The notes: a model not told the origin generated them from the letters alone. 64,000 nt of DNA from Diphasiastrum complanatum (GCA_029204225.1 CM055096.1:59037600-59101599), one strand, 5' to 3'. Counted from the first letter of the stretch, positions 25,863-39,695 are shown. Program-made: numbers and translations.

Positions 25863-27045
25863 AATCCCCAATGAAATATTAATCTTACTAGATAAAATAT
25901 TCATGAGCAGTTCTGTTTGCGGCGCTTCCGGTTCAGTCATCTTGAAGGGTTCTTCATGATGATGCAACTGAGCATTCATATCTGTACGTGAATTTCTTGG
26001 TGGCTGCAATGGTGAAGAACGAACTTCGGTTGTTGCTTTAGCAGCTTCAAGCTCCTCTTCTTCTTGCAGATGTTTAGTCCACTGTGTGATTCTCGATATC
26101 CCATTTGAGCATACCGTTGCTGAATTATCCAAGGATTGAAATTGCAAAAAGAAGTCTCATGATCAGACGAATTACACAAATGGCATACACTGATTTCCAT
26201 TCATTTTTTCAATTGAGGACACTCGTTCACTGTGTCCCATTTTGATTTTACTTAAAAGTAGGAAAGGGTCTTCCATGAACTTCCGAGGTTTGAACCGTGT
26301 GATAAGGGCTCGTTTAACAACCTCTCAATCTGTACGTTCAGTTTCATCTTGATTATAGTACCAATCTTGTGCTGCGCCTGTTAATGTTAGAATAATAAAT
26401 GTAAATGATGTAGAAGCCATAGGTTACTATGACCCAAAAGGTCGAGATCTGTGTAACCATGGTCATTTATATTTTAGGCCCAAGTTAGTATGAAACTAAC
26501 TTGCAGGGACTCGTGGGTCCACTAGGGGCCTATACATGTGAATTAAGTACCTAGCTTGTTATTTGGGGTACTTAATTATTTTATGTAACTTATGGTAGCT
26601 AGATAGCCATTAGTCAAGTTATTGGACAGCCAACAGTCATGAAGGTAGATAGCCATCTTGGACTACTTATATGTAGCCATTCATTTGTATGAGACACACT
26701 TTTGTTAAGCAATCTACTATTCATATTGGCTATCCACAAGTTTCTACAAGAGGGTCATCTAACCATCTGTCTCTTCTCTTTGAGAATACTTTGTGTTAAT
26801 GAATAGTCTTGATTCTGGATTCCTACAGTTAAGGCCATAGGAAAAAGCTTAAGTTTATCTTGAGAAATTTTTTTGCCATAGACTTCACAGGATTCGGCAT
26901 AAATCTGATGAAATCTAATTGGATCTGTTAACCCATTGTATTTGGGTAGATCCAAACGGGGTGCTATTCTAACAATGATAGGATTGGCAACCTGAGGAGC
27001 ACCTCTAGGAGCAGCCATCTTTAAAAAATTCAAATCAAGCAACAA
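25863..27045 (-). pseudogene. Ty3 gag fragments, interrupted by a solo LTR
   Basis: 27045-26833 encodes the gag N terminus (PIIVRIAPRLDLPKYNG, FHQIYAESCEVYGKKIS). After the solo LTR, 26379-25863 gives more distal gag pieces including SVCHLCNSSDHETSFC, a zinc-knuckle-like segment, and a QHLQ-rich linker. Compared with the copy at 57.1-59.3 kb, several hundred bases are missing. It cannot encode a working capsid protein. Confidence 0.8.
26385..26827. mobile_element. Solo LTR (443 bp) with perfect GTTAA target duplication
   Basis: Begins TGTTAGAATAA and ends GATTCCTACA, and is flanked by GTTAA on both sides (26380-26384 and 26828-26832). Removing it and one GTTAA rejoins the gag sequence seen intact at about 59124 in the related element. 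No internal sequence remains, so it formed by LTR-LTR recombination. TG...CA ends and 5-bp duplication fit Copia or Ty3; length and ends resemble Copia. Confidence 0.9.
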
Positions 27046-27572
27046 GATAGCTTACTCTTTCTCTCTCCCCCTTTCTCTCTCATAAAAAGTATAATAACAT
27101 GCAATCCCAATAACAATCAGATCCAACAATTAGCAAAATCCAAAGAAAGCATGAGAGATGGAGGAAAAGTGATAGAGAGCAAGGACATTCATCAATCCAT
27201 TTCAGAAGAGAACCAATCTGCTTTATTGAAATGAGAAAATGAACATGTGTAGGAACTCAAATTGGTCCCTTTTTATAGTAGAGAGGAGTACCCTGGCCTC
27301 TGAATCCTACCGGTCCATTTCTGCCTCCCTAATTATTCAAATTTAAGAAAGAGTGGAAACCATCCAAATTGGAGGGAAACCCAACTTTATTCACTAACTT
27401 GACATTTAGGCCCTGCGACATTACAAGTCCCGCAAAAAGGTCTAAAGTCATTTTATTGACTTGTAACTAATCAAATAACTATGTGATCATCGGGTTGGAC
27501 TTACACACACAAGGTGCCAAATCCCTCTCACTTATTAACTAGGGTTAGGGTTGCCTTGCAAACCCTCCAACA

Positions 27573-29059
27573 AATACTTAGGACAATACCCAATTTTTTT
27601 TTCTTCGCGAAGGGGGGAGGGGAGAGTTTTGAATGAATATTTGTGCATATGTAAGCTCAACAAAGATTCATCATTGTCATGCGAAAAAAGTATGCATGTC
27701 CCCCTTGCAACAAATAGGACTTTTTGAATGCAATTTTCCTTTTATTCATATATTTTTGTGTGTAGTCTGAATGGAGGCTTGTAGCTAGGTGTCTCGTTTT
27801 TTTTTTTCCATTGCTTGCAAACTAAAAAATATGTTTGCAATTATTCATACTCAAGGTTGATGATTGACTAGTATCACACTTGCAACACCATTTTGGTTGA
27901 TGCAATTGTGCAACTCATAGATCACTTGGTTTATGATAACATGAAATCGACTAGTTAACTGTTAAAATAAAATAAAAAACAAGTAAATGCTAGGAGTCGA
28001 TTAGTATAAAAAATCTGCCTCTTGTATATGTGGAGCTTTTGGACTAGAGTTGGAAGTATATCATTAAGTTCGTCCCTCGAGTCCCAATAATTTAGTGCTT
28101 GGATTTGTAGATAACCAATAAGCATGAAAATCTAGGTAAAAGATTCAATACATGATGTCATATTTGCCCAATACCCACTCCCAAATCAAGAACCAAATGC
28201 ATACATGGACCTTGGCAGCAGTAACCGATGGTTACTTAGAACAAAAAAAAAATCAACATATATGTGAGAACCTTCCAACACTAGTCTAGGCCTATGTTAG
28301 GCAAAGGCCTCTCATAATTCAGTCGATTGTCTCACATACTCCTATTCCTAATTAAACTCCCACCTCCATGCCTGCAAGCAATCACCAAAATACCCCTTTG
28401 GCCTTTGGATAGATTTGGAGATCAGACATTTTCACTAAATTTTACATGGAGGAGAGTTCCTCATATTGAGAAGGCGATTTGCTAAACAATCAAGTGAATG
28501 CAATGCCTCACAACTCACCATGCAACAAGCTTAAAGCCCCTCAATCAAAATTGGTGATGGTTGAAGAGCAACCCTTTGTGACATGAATGAGTTAGAGCAT
28601 AATATTGATGCTAAAGGAGTGACTTGAATACGCGGTGGCTTCATTGTCATGCTGTTAGGAACATTGGTGATGCTTGATGAGCTACATATTGCCATGAATG
28701 AGTTAGCATAATGACACAAAATCATTGACTTGGATACTTGTTGCCTCATTGTCATGCATGTAGGAACATTGATAAAGGCCAATCCTCTGACGTTGAGAGA
28801 CTAGATTGGCACCCATACCTTAATTCCTACTGTGAGGCAATCTAGTGCTTAAATTAGGAATTGAGGGCATCCACTTGCACTAGTGAAATTGTTGTTCATA
28901 GATGGTGGATATAGATTCAACATATTTGAAAAACTATATCAAGCGTGGTTTCTAGCTTGTATGGATTTCACCCCTTTTGCATTCAAGTTGGATCATTAAT
29001 CTTGTATTGGTAGCAAATGTCCAAGTCCTTTTAATTAATGTAAATTTGCCATATCCTGT
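27573..29059. other. Intergenic region with a short tandem duplication
   Basis: No recognisable gene. At about 28550-28770 a unit of roughly 105-115 bp occurs twice with divergence (shared phrases: catgaatgagtta, cattgtcatg, taggaacattg). AT-rich otherwise. Confidence 0.6.
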
Positions 29060-29299
29060 AGTTGACAATACGCTATAAAAACGGCCAATTCAATCACCAC
29101 AGCTGCTTCAAGACAAGACAAGACAGAATTGCTCTCACATAACTGTATATTCACCATATTCCACAAACTTGCTTAAGACCTCAACATGGGCTCCTAAAAG
29201 AATCGGCCCGATAGTTCTAGAGCTAAGCAAAATGTGTCACCGTCAAACTTATAAAGTAATCGTAAAACAATTTACATGTTGATTATTGCTAATTTAACT
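29060..29299 (-). repeat. 3' LTR of Copia remnant (non-canonical ends)
   Basis: Starts AGTTGACA and ends AATTTAACT on the plus strand, aligning with the 249 bp LTRs at 48869 and 54594 through shared phrases such as caatcaccacagc, ctgtatattcac and cccgatagttctagagctaagca. About 240 bp. Confidence 0.8.
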
Positions 29300-29394
29300 C
29301 TCTCCCTCATCAATGTTTCACTTGGTCTATGATCTATGCTATTCATGGAACATACCTCCATGATAGTATCAACAAGCACTTCAAAGAAAACTTT

Positions 29395-30836
29395 TTACAT
29401 AACTGTATCTCTGCCAAGCTTAGCTCTAAAAGTCTCAAATTTATCCTTACTTAGAGCTTTTGTAAATACATCAGCAAGTTGCAACATCGTAGAGCAATGC
29501 ATAATACTAATATCTTTAGACTGAAGCTTTTCACGCACAAAGTGAGATTTTACTTCAATGTGTTTAGTTATTGCGTGAAAGATTGGATTTTTAGCCAGTT
29601 GTATCTCGCTTTGGCTATCACAGAAAATAATAGTAGGGTGTGTTTGCCACATACCAATATCACTCAGCAATCTATGCAACCAAACAACTTCTTGAGTAGC
29701 AGAACTTAGTGCTTCATATTCAGCTTCTACCGACGAAAGAGAAATAGTGTCCTGCTTCTTACTAGACCATGAAAAACAGCCATTTCCAAAGTTGAAAGCA
29801 TACCCAATAGTTGACTTTCTATCATCTACATTGCCAACCCAATCAACATCAACAACCTTGCAACCTAGGTAAAGCATTTTGCTTCTTATAAACCAAGCCA
29901 AGATTATGTGTGCCCTTCATGTACCTCAAAATCCTTTTTGCTGCTTTCCAATGAACTAAAGTAGGTGATGACATGAATTGACTAATCAAGCTCACAACAC
30001 ACCAAATATCAGGACGAGTAGTCGTGAGATAAATCAAACTTCCAACTAGTTGACAAAATAATGTAGCATCAACTTGACCACTATCATCAACACGAGACAA
30101 CTTCTTACACTCTGTCATGTGGAATCGTTCTAGATCTTGCGAACGTACTTTTTTTTATATAGCCTGATGTCGTTGCCATTTTGCTATACTTCAACTCCCA
30201 AGAAATAATGGATAAGATCTAAATCTGTCATCTCAAATTGCTTGCACAAGCTTTGATAGAATGAATGAGATTCTCATCATTGCTCGTGATAATTATATCA
30301 TCAACATAAGACACAACCAAGGCAATGCTATCATTGTTTATAAGAACATAAAGATTTGGATCTGAATTTGTTCTTATAAACTCGTGAGAGAGAAAGTAAT
30401 GATCAATTCATCCATACCATGCATGCGGCACTTGCATCAGACCATAGAGTGCCTTGCATAGCTTGCATACCTTTTGTTCTTGTCCCTTTGCAATGAAGCC
30501 TTATGGTTGGAGCATGTACACTTCCTCTTCCAAACCACCATTCAAGAATGCGGATTTTACATGCATTTGATGGATCTTCCACCCAAAATGGGACGCTAAG
30601 GCAATGATTAGGCATAGCGTAGTCCACTTAGCCACTGGAGCAAATGTCTCCTCATAGTTGATCCCCTTGCTTTGCTCATAGCCCTTTACTACTAGACGTG
30701 CCTTATGCTTTGCAATCATGCCATCCACATGAAACTTTCTAAATATCCATTTATTGTCAATGGGTTTCTTTCCAAGTGGTGGATCAACCAACTCCCACCT
30801 GTCATGTTTGTGGATCGATTCCATCTCCTCTTCCAT
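29395..30836 (-). pseudogene. Copia reverse transcriptase and RNase H, decayed
   Basis: From 30836 down: RT N-terminal part ([73 protein letters not shown]), frame breaks through the VDD region near 30300, then RNase H (VDATLFCQLVGSLIYLTT, HWKAAKRILRYMKGTHNLGL, SSVEAEYEALSSATQEVVWL), ending in ADVFTKALSKDKFETFRAKL. At least three frame changes are present, so no functional enzyme remains. Confidence 0.88.
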
Positions 30837-30894
30837 TGCCCTTTGCCACTCTTTGAGATCCTTTGTCTCCTCAAAGGTCGATATATGCTTATTA

Positions 30895-30906
30895 GCTCTG
30901 ATACCA
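30895..30906 (-). other. Primer binding site (tRNA-iMet type)
   Basis: Minus-strand TGGTATCAGAGC, three bases from the LTR that starts at 30910. It marks the LTR 30910-31997 as a 5' LTR for the material on its left, although the coding remnant there belongs to another Copia family. Confidence 0.8.
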
Positions 30907-30909
30907 ATC

Positions 30910-31997
<1,088 letters not shown>

Positions 31998-34020
31998 CTC
32001 CCCCTCAAGCTTACTACTACGAATCTGAATTAAGATTGAGATTTATCATATCTACTACAGTAGAATGTTTATCTCTAGACAATGGCTTTGTCAAAATATC
32101 AGCCAACATATTGTCTGTATGATAAATGGGTCCTCCCGCAAGGAAACATATATAACATGATGTGGATTTTCTGGTATCCACATCTCCTGCCCAATTTGAA
32201 TATGAATAAGTGACTAGCAAAAGTGCAGCTTCTGTATTACATTATAGCACAAAGCATAGTGCTTCGTAGCTTGAATATACTTCAATACTCTTTGTAGAGC
32301 CTTCCAATGTTGTAAGCCTAGATTGGACATGTATTGAGACAATGTGCTTACCGCACTAGGGTAAATGTTTTTAGACAACTTGGATCCTGGATCCACAAGT
32401 GTGTCCATCAGTTTATAGTCCTCCATGCCATATCTACGAAGTACATTGACTAGATAGGACTCTTGGCTTATAGTGATCCTTCTGCTTGCGCGATCTCTAG
32501 TAATCTCCATATCGATTAAGTAATGGACTAGGCCTAAATCAGTCATCTCAAATTCTGATGAAAGCAAATATTTTGTCATGCAGTAATTGATTTGAATTGC
32601 TGATGATTAAAGAATCATCAACATATAGAGCTATTATGACATAGCTTGACCCTTTACACTTGAGATATACATTTGAGTCTGCGGAGCAAGAGGTAAAATC
32701 ATGCTGCAACAAGAAATGAGTAATTCTTTCATACCAGGCCCTAGGAGCTTGCTTGAGGCCATATAGTGCCTTATGCAATTTACATACCAAATGCTCTTGG
32801 CCTTGAAGGATGTAACCTTTTGGTTGATAAATGAATATTTTTTCTTGTATGTATTTGTGAAGGAATGCTATCTGGACGTCCATCTTTGAATGTCCAGATC
32901 CTCTGCAACAGCTATAGCCAGCAAGGTGCGAATACATTGATGCTTTACCATTGGACTGAAGGTGTTAGTGTAATCTATTCCATAAACTTGTTGAAATCCT
33001 TTAACCACCAATCGAGCTTTCCATTTGGATATTGATCCATTTGGCTTAAGCTTTAGCTTGAAAATTCAGTTAGAGTCAATCAGTTTTATACCTGTAGGAG
33101 ATTAACAAGACTCCAGATCTTGTTCTTCATTAAGGAATCGTACTCAGCATCCATGGCAGCTTTCCATTCGTCTGCATCTGACATTGAAAGTGCTTCTACA
33201 ATAGTGGCAGGTTCATCATGACTGATGAACGCTTGAGAGACAAAACGATCAGGTTTCTGTCATTGTTGTGTTGCTCTTTGAATTGCAGGTGTTGGAGCGG
33301 ATATTTATCTTGGGTGAATGACTGGGATAACTTCAGCTTGTGGTTGAACAATCGTGAATAATTGTTGTGCGGTCTAGGCCTATCGATCAAATGGAGTTGT
33401 TGGAACAAACTCCTGCATTTCTTGTTTTTGCTTGAAATCATGAAACTTGTTTTCAAGGAAGACAACGTCACGACTGACTAAGATCTGACATGTTTCAACA
33501 TCATAAATGCAATATGCCTTATGCGATGTTGAATAGCCAATAAAAATATACTTACAACTGACTAGGTCTAGCTTCTTCTTTATTTGTGCATAGCAGAGAC
33601 ATCCAAACACACGTAGATGTTTCAGAATTGGTTTGTAGCCATAGTAGGCTTCAAACGGTGTTCTGGAGTCGACTGCCTTTGTGTTGGAATAATTTTGCAG
33701 ATAACAGACTGTAGGAATTGCTTTAGCCCAAAAGTTTTTGGGTAACTAAGCATTGACTGTCATGGATTGTGCAGCTTCCAACAATGTTCGATTCTTTCAC
33801 CCAACTACGCCATTCTGTTGTGGTGTGTAGCTGGTAGTGAAATGATGGTGCACGCCGCATGAAGATAAATAGTTTGCCATTTCATCAGACATGTACTATC
33901 CCCCTGCATCAAATCATAGGGTCTTGAGTCTCAGCAAACTGCTTGAATTCTCTAAAACTGTTGAATGCCTCAGACTTGTTCTTTATGAGCATGAGTAAGA
34001 AGGTGGTTCCCTCTCTGAAA
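31998..34020 (-). mobile_element. Copia element internal region, decayed and internally deleted
   Basis: Minus-strand order from the right: integrase core remnants (33.7-34.0 kb), integrase C-terminal linker (FGCLCYAQIKKKLDLVSCKY, IFIGYSTSHKAYCIYD; 33610-33480), a linker, reverse transcriptase ([43 protein letters not shown]; 32890-32600), a connection domain (EFEMTDLGLVHYLIDMEI) and a shortened RNase H (YSNWAGDVDTRKST, ADILTKPLSRDKH; 32200-32040). The middle of RNase H is deleted, gag and protease are missing, and several frameshifts occur. Confidence 0.85.
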
Positions 34021-34225
34021 GTGCTCTGAATAAGGATAAATAAGGCCTAAAATAGACTAAATATGGTCTAACAAGTGCTAATTGTGATACGTGATAGTTA
34101 AGTTCAGTTAAGTCATGGGCTCTATCCATAGGTAGGAATTATAAATCATTTTGTGAAGTGAAATTGAATTCGTATATGGTTTGTTCTAGAATGATATCTA
34201 GGATTCAAAGATAGATTTACGCAAT

Positions 34226-35783
34226 TTAAATGGTCACAAAATAGAGCAATAAGTAGAGGTTGAGAAATATCCAAGTCGTTGAGTAGAACTCTAATCCAAA
34301 TTGTCTCCTTAGTAGCTTGTGTGGCAACAACATGTTTGGCTTCTTTTGAAGAGAGTGTGATGAACTTTTACTTCCTGCTGTTCCAAAAGATTGATCCTTG
34401 GGATAACATAAAGCAGTAGCCGAAAGTAAATATCTCGGAATCAACATCACCTCCTCAATCTGAATAAGTGAATCCTTACAAAGTGAAAACAGCTTCATGA
34501 TTGCCATTTTTGCATAAAGTTTCATGCTAAGTAGCTTGAACAAATTTATTGCAATGAACCAAGACTAGATTAGACATGTATTGGCTAAGAGTGCTAATGG
34601 TGTAGGCTAGATCCAGTCTACTACAAATCATAGCATATATAAGAGAGCCAATTAATGAGTGATAAGGAATGTTCTTCATCTTCAGGAGTTTGATGATAGA
34701 TATGTCCTTAGATAACTCTACACTAGGATCCATTAGAGAATTGATGGACTTGAAATAATGCATAGAGAATTATTCTAAAATACTTTGCAAATACATATCT
34801 TGAGTTAGATAAATTATCTTCTTGGATCTGTACCTAAAAATTTGGATTCCAAGAAGATAGTGAGTAGGCCATAAGTATGTCATGTGAAATTCCTAATGAA
34901 AAGTCTAGAATTGCATCAAATGAATGTTCATACTACATTTCTTAATGGTTTTATTCATGAAGAAATTTATATAAAGCACCCAGAAGGATTCATTTAGCTA
35001 AATTCAAAACACAAGATTTGCAAAATTCACAAGATGGGCTCAAACAGTCGCATAGGGCTGTGTTTTGGAGAATTATTTAATTCCTTCTACATCTTAGATT
35101 TGCAGCAAATGCAATAGACGAAAAAGTTTGAAGGCCCTTCTTACATGATTATTGTTTTGTATGTAGATAATGCACTATTACTAAGCAATGACTTGAAATT
35201 TTTATATATAAATAAATCTCAGTTATTACTCTAGCCACTAGTCTAGTTTTTCATTTGAAAATAGATCCATCATGATGAATTTTTTTTTTTGAAAATCCAT
35301 TCACAATCAATAACTATTATCTCTTTTGGAAGATCAACAAGAGTCCAAGTCTTTTTTCTAATGAGTGAGCTGTAATCTCTGGTAGTGCTTGAGAACAAAA
35401 CCTTTCAAGCTAGTTGACTTTTGAAGGGTGCACCAATCTCTTCAGACTCAACATCTAAACTAGAATTTTCTTCTTGAGGAGGCATGACTTGTAGAAGGTA
35501 TGTCAGAACCTGATGGGACTAGAACTTTGTGTAGGAGTAGAAACTGATTCAGAATTATTAGTAGGTTAATTCTAAATTTTAGATTTAAAATCTGAAAATT
35601 TATCTTCTAAGAAGATAACATCTCTACTAACAAATGATTTCTTTGTTTCTAGATCATGAAGCTTGTAGCCTTTTGAGTAACCAATAAAAATAGACTTAAT
35701 GTTGTCTACGTTGAGCTTATTTCTAAGCTTGTGTGGAGTTTGAGCATAACTTGTACATCCAAATATTCCGCAATGTTTGAAAG
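34226..35783 (-). mobile_element. Copia remnant, split by the large Ty3 element (left part)
   Basis: Minus-strand integrase C-terminal peptides (KHCGIFGCTSYAQTPHKL, SIFIGYSKGYKLHDLET) run up to the Ty3 LTR at 35789, and RNase H remnants (PYHSLIGSLIYAMICSRLDL) lie at 34530-34760. Between them, at about 34905-35215, a reverse transcriptase piece is in the opposite (plus) orientation: HQMNVHTTFLNGFIHEEIYI and IVLYVDNALLL. This implies a local inversion or an independent fragment. The missing integrase half lies at about 61257-61470 across the Ty3 insertion. Confidence 0.8.
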
Positions 35784-35788
35784 AAGGT

Positions 35789-36540
35789 TGTAGTGGGTTT
35801 CTTTCCTTGCCTAACCTAAATCCAAGATCTAGTCAATCTAGCATCATAGAGACGAAGTTAGTTGGCATGCGTAGGTTCGTTCCCATGAGAGCGATAGTTT
35901 TAGTTCATATTTCAGCATGAATGGAAGATCCAAACTCTAACTCTACATCCATTAACCCTATTCTTTAACAATACGATCCATTAACTACGATCCACAACAA
36001 AGATAGCTTACACTTCTTCTCTCTCTATTTCTCTCTCATAAAAAGTATAATAACATGCAATCCCAATAACAATCAGATCCAACAATTAGCAAAAATCCAA
36101 AGAAAGTATGAGAGATGGAGAAGGAAAGAAGAAGAGCAAGGACATTCATCAACCCATTTATGAAGAGAACCAATCTGCTTTATTGAAATGAGAAAATGAA
36201 CATGAGGAGCAACTCGAGTACCACCCTTCTTATAGTAGAGAGGAGGACCCTGGCCTCTGAATCCTATTGGTCCATTCTTGCCTCTCTTTTTATTCAAATT
36301 TAAAAAAGTGTGGGAACCATCAAAATTGGAGGGAAATCCAACTTTATTCACTAACTTGACATTTAGACTCTGCGACATTAAAAGTCCCGCAAAAAGACCT
36401 AAAGTCCTTTTATTGACTTTTAACTAATCAATCAAATAACTATGTGATCATCGGGTTGGACTTACACACGCAGGGTGCCAAATCCCTCTCACTTATTAAC
36501 TAGGGTTAGGGTTGCCTTGGGATCCGCAAACCCTCCAGCA
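35789..36540 (-). repeat. 3' LTR of Ty3 element
   Basis: 752 bp, TGTAGTGGG...CCCTCCAGCA on the plus strand. Closely similar to 60481-61251 over its whole length. The main visible difference is the CT tract, which is short and interrupted here. The last-but-few base differs from CCAACA in the partner. Confidence 0.92.
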
Positions 36541-36599
36541 GTATCTACCACCAGAACTAGTGGCGGTCCCACAACACCTACAATATGCAGTTATGGGGG

Positions 36600-39500
36600 A
36601 CTTTTATTGGTTTCGCGTCGAATCTTGATTAAATGGTGCTGCACCTTCTCCATAAAATCAAGACATGCAATATTAAAATCCAAATTGCGTGCAGAAAACA
36701 ACGGTGGGCTCCGGCAATCCACTTTGAGGTTGTCCATGATGTGAAGCGTGATTCCCAGGAGCTTCTCATCATTGCTGCACGAAAATATAACCGAGCAAAC
36801 GGCAACCGATCTTTGATTTGCTCTGAGGCCATCGGCTTATTTGGATCGAATGCCAGTAGAGGGAGACAATTGTCCCATCTGGTTGCCACTGACGCCAACA
36901 GAGTTAGATCTTTAGCAAACATTGCTGATTGTCACACCGTTGGATATGGAGAGCGGACATATTCTCTCTGATAGGCTTGTAAGGCGCGGTGGAAATGTAC
37001 TGCGATTGTCCAGCTGTAGGGATGATGGATGATTGGTCGATTGGGCGTATGGATGGTGATCTTGTCCATAGCCAATCCCAAATCTTTCCATTTATTCCTT
37101 CACGGCATTGGCACATAATAGGGATCTACCCGCAATTGGCGAGGGCTGGCGACGTAACTCCTAATTAATTCCATACTTTTTTCAAAAACAGTGATTCTCC
37201 ATTACAGCTGCTCTCCCAATGCAAGTATTTTGTCCAATTATTTGCCGGCTTCGATCTCATAGGTCTTAAAATTCAGAACCCATCCACCACGCGAGGACTC
37301 ATGTGGGTGTTGCTTTAAGAAGGTCTGGATCTGGTCCTCGACGCTGATGGGCCTTCTGTATAGAAGTGTGGTCCTTGATGAGGATGGACTTTCTTGTACT
37401 GCCGGTAGGATTGGCGGTTGTTCTGCTATATCTGGAGCTCCCCCTTGGTCCATGCTTGAATCTACCCCTGTATCCATTGGTACAGCTTCTTGGCACGGAG
37501 GGGAGAATTGCGGCATGACCGATACGAGGATTTGTGGTCCTGCTTCCAACACTTGAGCGGCAGCTTTTTCATAGGCGATGATAGTCTCTTTAGCCTTTGC
37601 CAACTCGGTTGAAGCTATCCTTTGAAACTATCAAAGCGGCCTTGGAATCCTTGAACGACCACTTTCTATGTCTCCACTTTCTTGAACAAATACGCAATCT
37701 TCGTCGGTGTGACCGGATGATCTGGTATTTGCGTTTGAAGATACACATCACGTTCAAGGGTGGTCACATCCAATTCACCTTGAAGCCGCGTGTGATCTTG
37801 TTCGCCATCTGTAATTGACCCTTCAGCAGCTGTATTTGTTGCTTTGCATCCTGCAAGGCCTTATCCACCTGATCCTGTGCGGTTGTCAAGACATTTTGTA
37901 GAGAGCTGATGTAGTCTTCCAAGCGATTAGCTTGTTGCTGGGCCAACTTCTTTTCGGCTTCAGCCTTGTCTTCATGTTGTTTGGCAATCTTTAACTCTCG
38001 ATCCAACTGGACAATTTTTTGGCTGATCAGAGTGTTTTCGGACCCCAGGCTCCATTTCCTTCTTCTTATCCAGCATAGACTAGATCACTTGCGCAAGGCT
38101 TGAGACCAAACCGAGAGCATCACCGGAATCGACGGTGGTGGAGGCGACAACAGCACTTGATGGAACTGTCCTTGGTTGGCATGGAATAGGTGCCACTAGC
38201 TCTTCTTCTTCAAAAATGTCGTCCTCTTCAAATCCCTCAGGCACTGTGGCGTTGAACTATTTTGGTGATTTTATAGCTTTGTCGACCCGAAGTGCGACTG
38301 GGCTTTCTTTCATATGAGGTTGCTGGCTGACATCTTCAACACCAACAGTTTATTCATGGATATGTTCGAATCCTCTTCCAGGGGATTGGAGTTCAAAGGG
38401 CGCAGGGCTCTGGGACATTTCAAAAAATTTGGCGGCCTCGAAATCATCAAACATATCCATAAAAACCTGCATGTTTGGTAAAGTGGCTTCAGTGTGTGGG
38501 GGTGTGGCGGCCTGGGCAGCTGTGATGAAAATGGTAGGCCCAATGGTCACAGACTGTCCTTGATTGGAAGCACAGGCGAGAGAAACATCAGAGGCTAGGG
38601 GAATGGGAAGTTCAGTGCGAATAGCAGCAGGGGGTGGAAGTGCAGCTGACGAGGTATGCCTAGTGCGACGTCGTGACGCGGAAGGTGAGTCAGAAATTAT
38701 GATCTCGCTGCGTAGACGATGACGACAATGAGAACTTGAGGCCTTGTGAGACGACTAGGCCGGTGCTTCTTCATAGACCGAAAGCACAGAATCTAGGTGG
38801 AAGCCATGGATTCTGTTTTCTAAGTGAGAAGCAGCTAAAAGGGACAATAAAAACCAGCAGCGAACTACTGCTTAGTATTGGCCTTAATAGCTCGTTTGAG
38901 CTCACCAGAAACAGTCTTGAACCAATTATATGGTTCAAGAGCGGCTTTGGCCAACTTGGTGTGAGACTCCACTATCCTATGGAGGATCTGTGATGTGATG
39001 CGGTCTTTCTTGAGGTTGCCAACCATCAAGAAGTTGTTCAGTAGCTGGGTAGCAGCGTGGATTGAAGGCTCAGTGATGGCTTCCAAAAGGTATATGTCAT
39101 TGCTCCAGTGCAGATCATTAGTGAGGTCAATGTAGGGCTTGATGGACTGTTTGTGATTGGGTGAGGCCTGCGTACCAGATGTTATACCTATGGCTGCAAG
39201 GGCGGCCTCAGTGACTTGCACCTTGTGTGTGGCTCCCTGGAAAGTGATATAAAATCTGGATTTCTCTTCTTTCCATGTACTGAAGGCAAGAGTGATGAAA
39301 TCCATATTGATCATGATAGAAAAGGCTCTCTCATGAATACCCATTGCAGTGAGCAGAGGCTCCGCAAGGGTCATCCACTGAGTGACCATGCTTGTGCTAG
39401 GAAGGATCATGATGTCTGTTGCAGATGGGACATCACGATGGATAGTATAGTGCAGAGACTGGGAAGTATCGGTGAAAGACATGGTGATCAGAAAGGAAAT

Positions 39501-39695
39501 ATAAAATGCGTGAAAGTGTTTTAGAAAGTAGTGCAGGAATTTTGGAAGGCTTTGGTTGCAAGAAAAATTCACAAGAGCTTCGCTAGCACAAGTGAGGAAT
39601 GAATTGAAATTAGCCAACTTATAGGTGAATTTGGTGGGTCCATTACATTGAATAGTAGTTTGGCTGATCAATTCTAAACAAAAATTTGCAGGCAT
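36600..39695 (-). pseudogene. Extra region between integrase and 3' LTR (unknown protein)
   Basis: Sense-strand open frames follow pol: 39695-38865 (276 codons; an internal Met begins MSFTDTSQSLHYTIHRD; contains ITLAFSTWKEEKSRFYITF and IDLTNDLHWSNDIYLLEAI), then a charged coiled coil (DKAEAEKKLAQQQANRLED, 38006-37764) and a Pro/Ser-rich part (37603-37238). Position after integrase matches the extra or env-like region of Athila/Tat elements, but I recognise no signal peptide or transmembrane segment, so an envelope role is not supported. Frames are broken by several stops. Confidence 0.65.

Larger units (their letters stand above)
25584..27572 (-). mobile_element. Rearranged Ty3-family insertion: LTR piece - gag piece - LTR piece
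   Basis: Same family as the large element at 35789-61251. The outer ends are the LTR ends (TGTAGTGGG... and ...CCCTCCAACA) and are flanked by a perfect AATAC duplication (25579-25583, 27573-27577), so this integrated as one unit. Inside, LTR sequence (25584-25862) gives way to gag fragments (25863-27040), and LTR sequence resumes at 27041. About 72 bp of LTR around the CT tract is present on both sides of the gag piece. A Copia-type solo LTR later landed in it at 26385. Confidence 0.85.
29060..30894 (-). mobile_element. Copia element remnant (same family as 48869-54842)
   Basis: 3' LTR at 29060-29299, polypurine tract (29300-29310 on the minus strand), then RNase H and reverse transcriptase in reverse order up to about 30880. 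There the sequence jumps directly to a primer-site-like motif. Gag, protease and integrase are absent. The LTR and coding parts closely resemble the complete element at 48869-54842, including the unusual AGTT...AACT ends. Confidence 0.85.

Noticed and set aside
28550-28770. CRISPR-like or satellite array
   Set aside because: Only two diverged copies of one unit; a simple tandem duplication in a plant genome.
36600-39695. Envelope gene making the Ty3 element virus-like
   Set aside because: No signal peptide, transmembrane segment or cleavage motif was seen; position alone is not enough.
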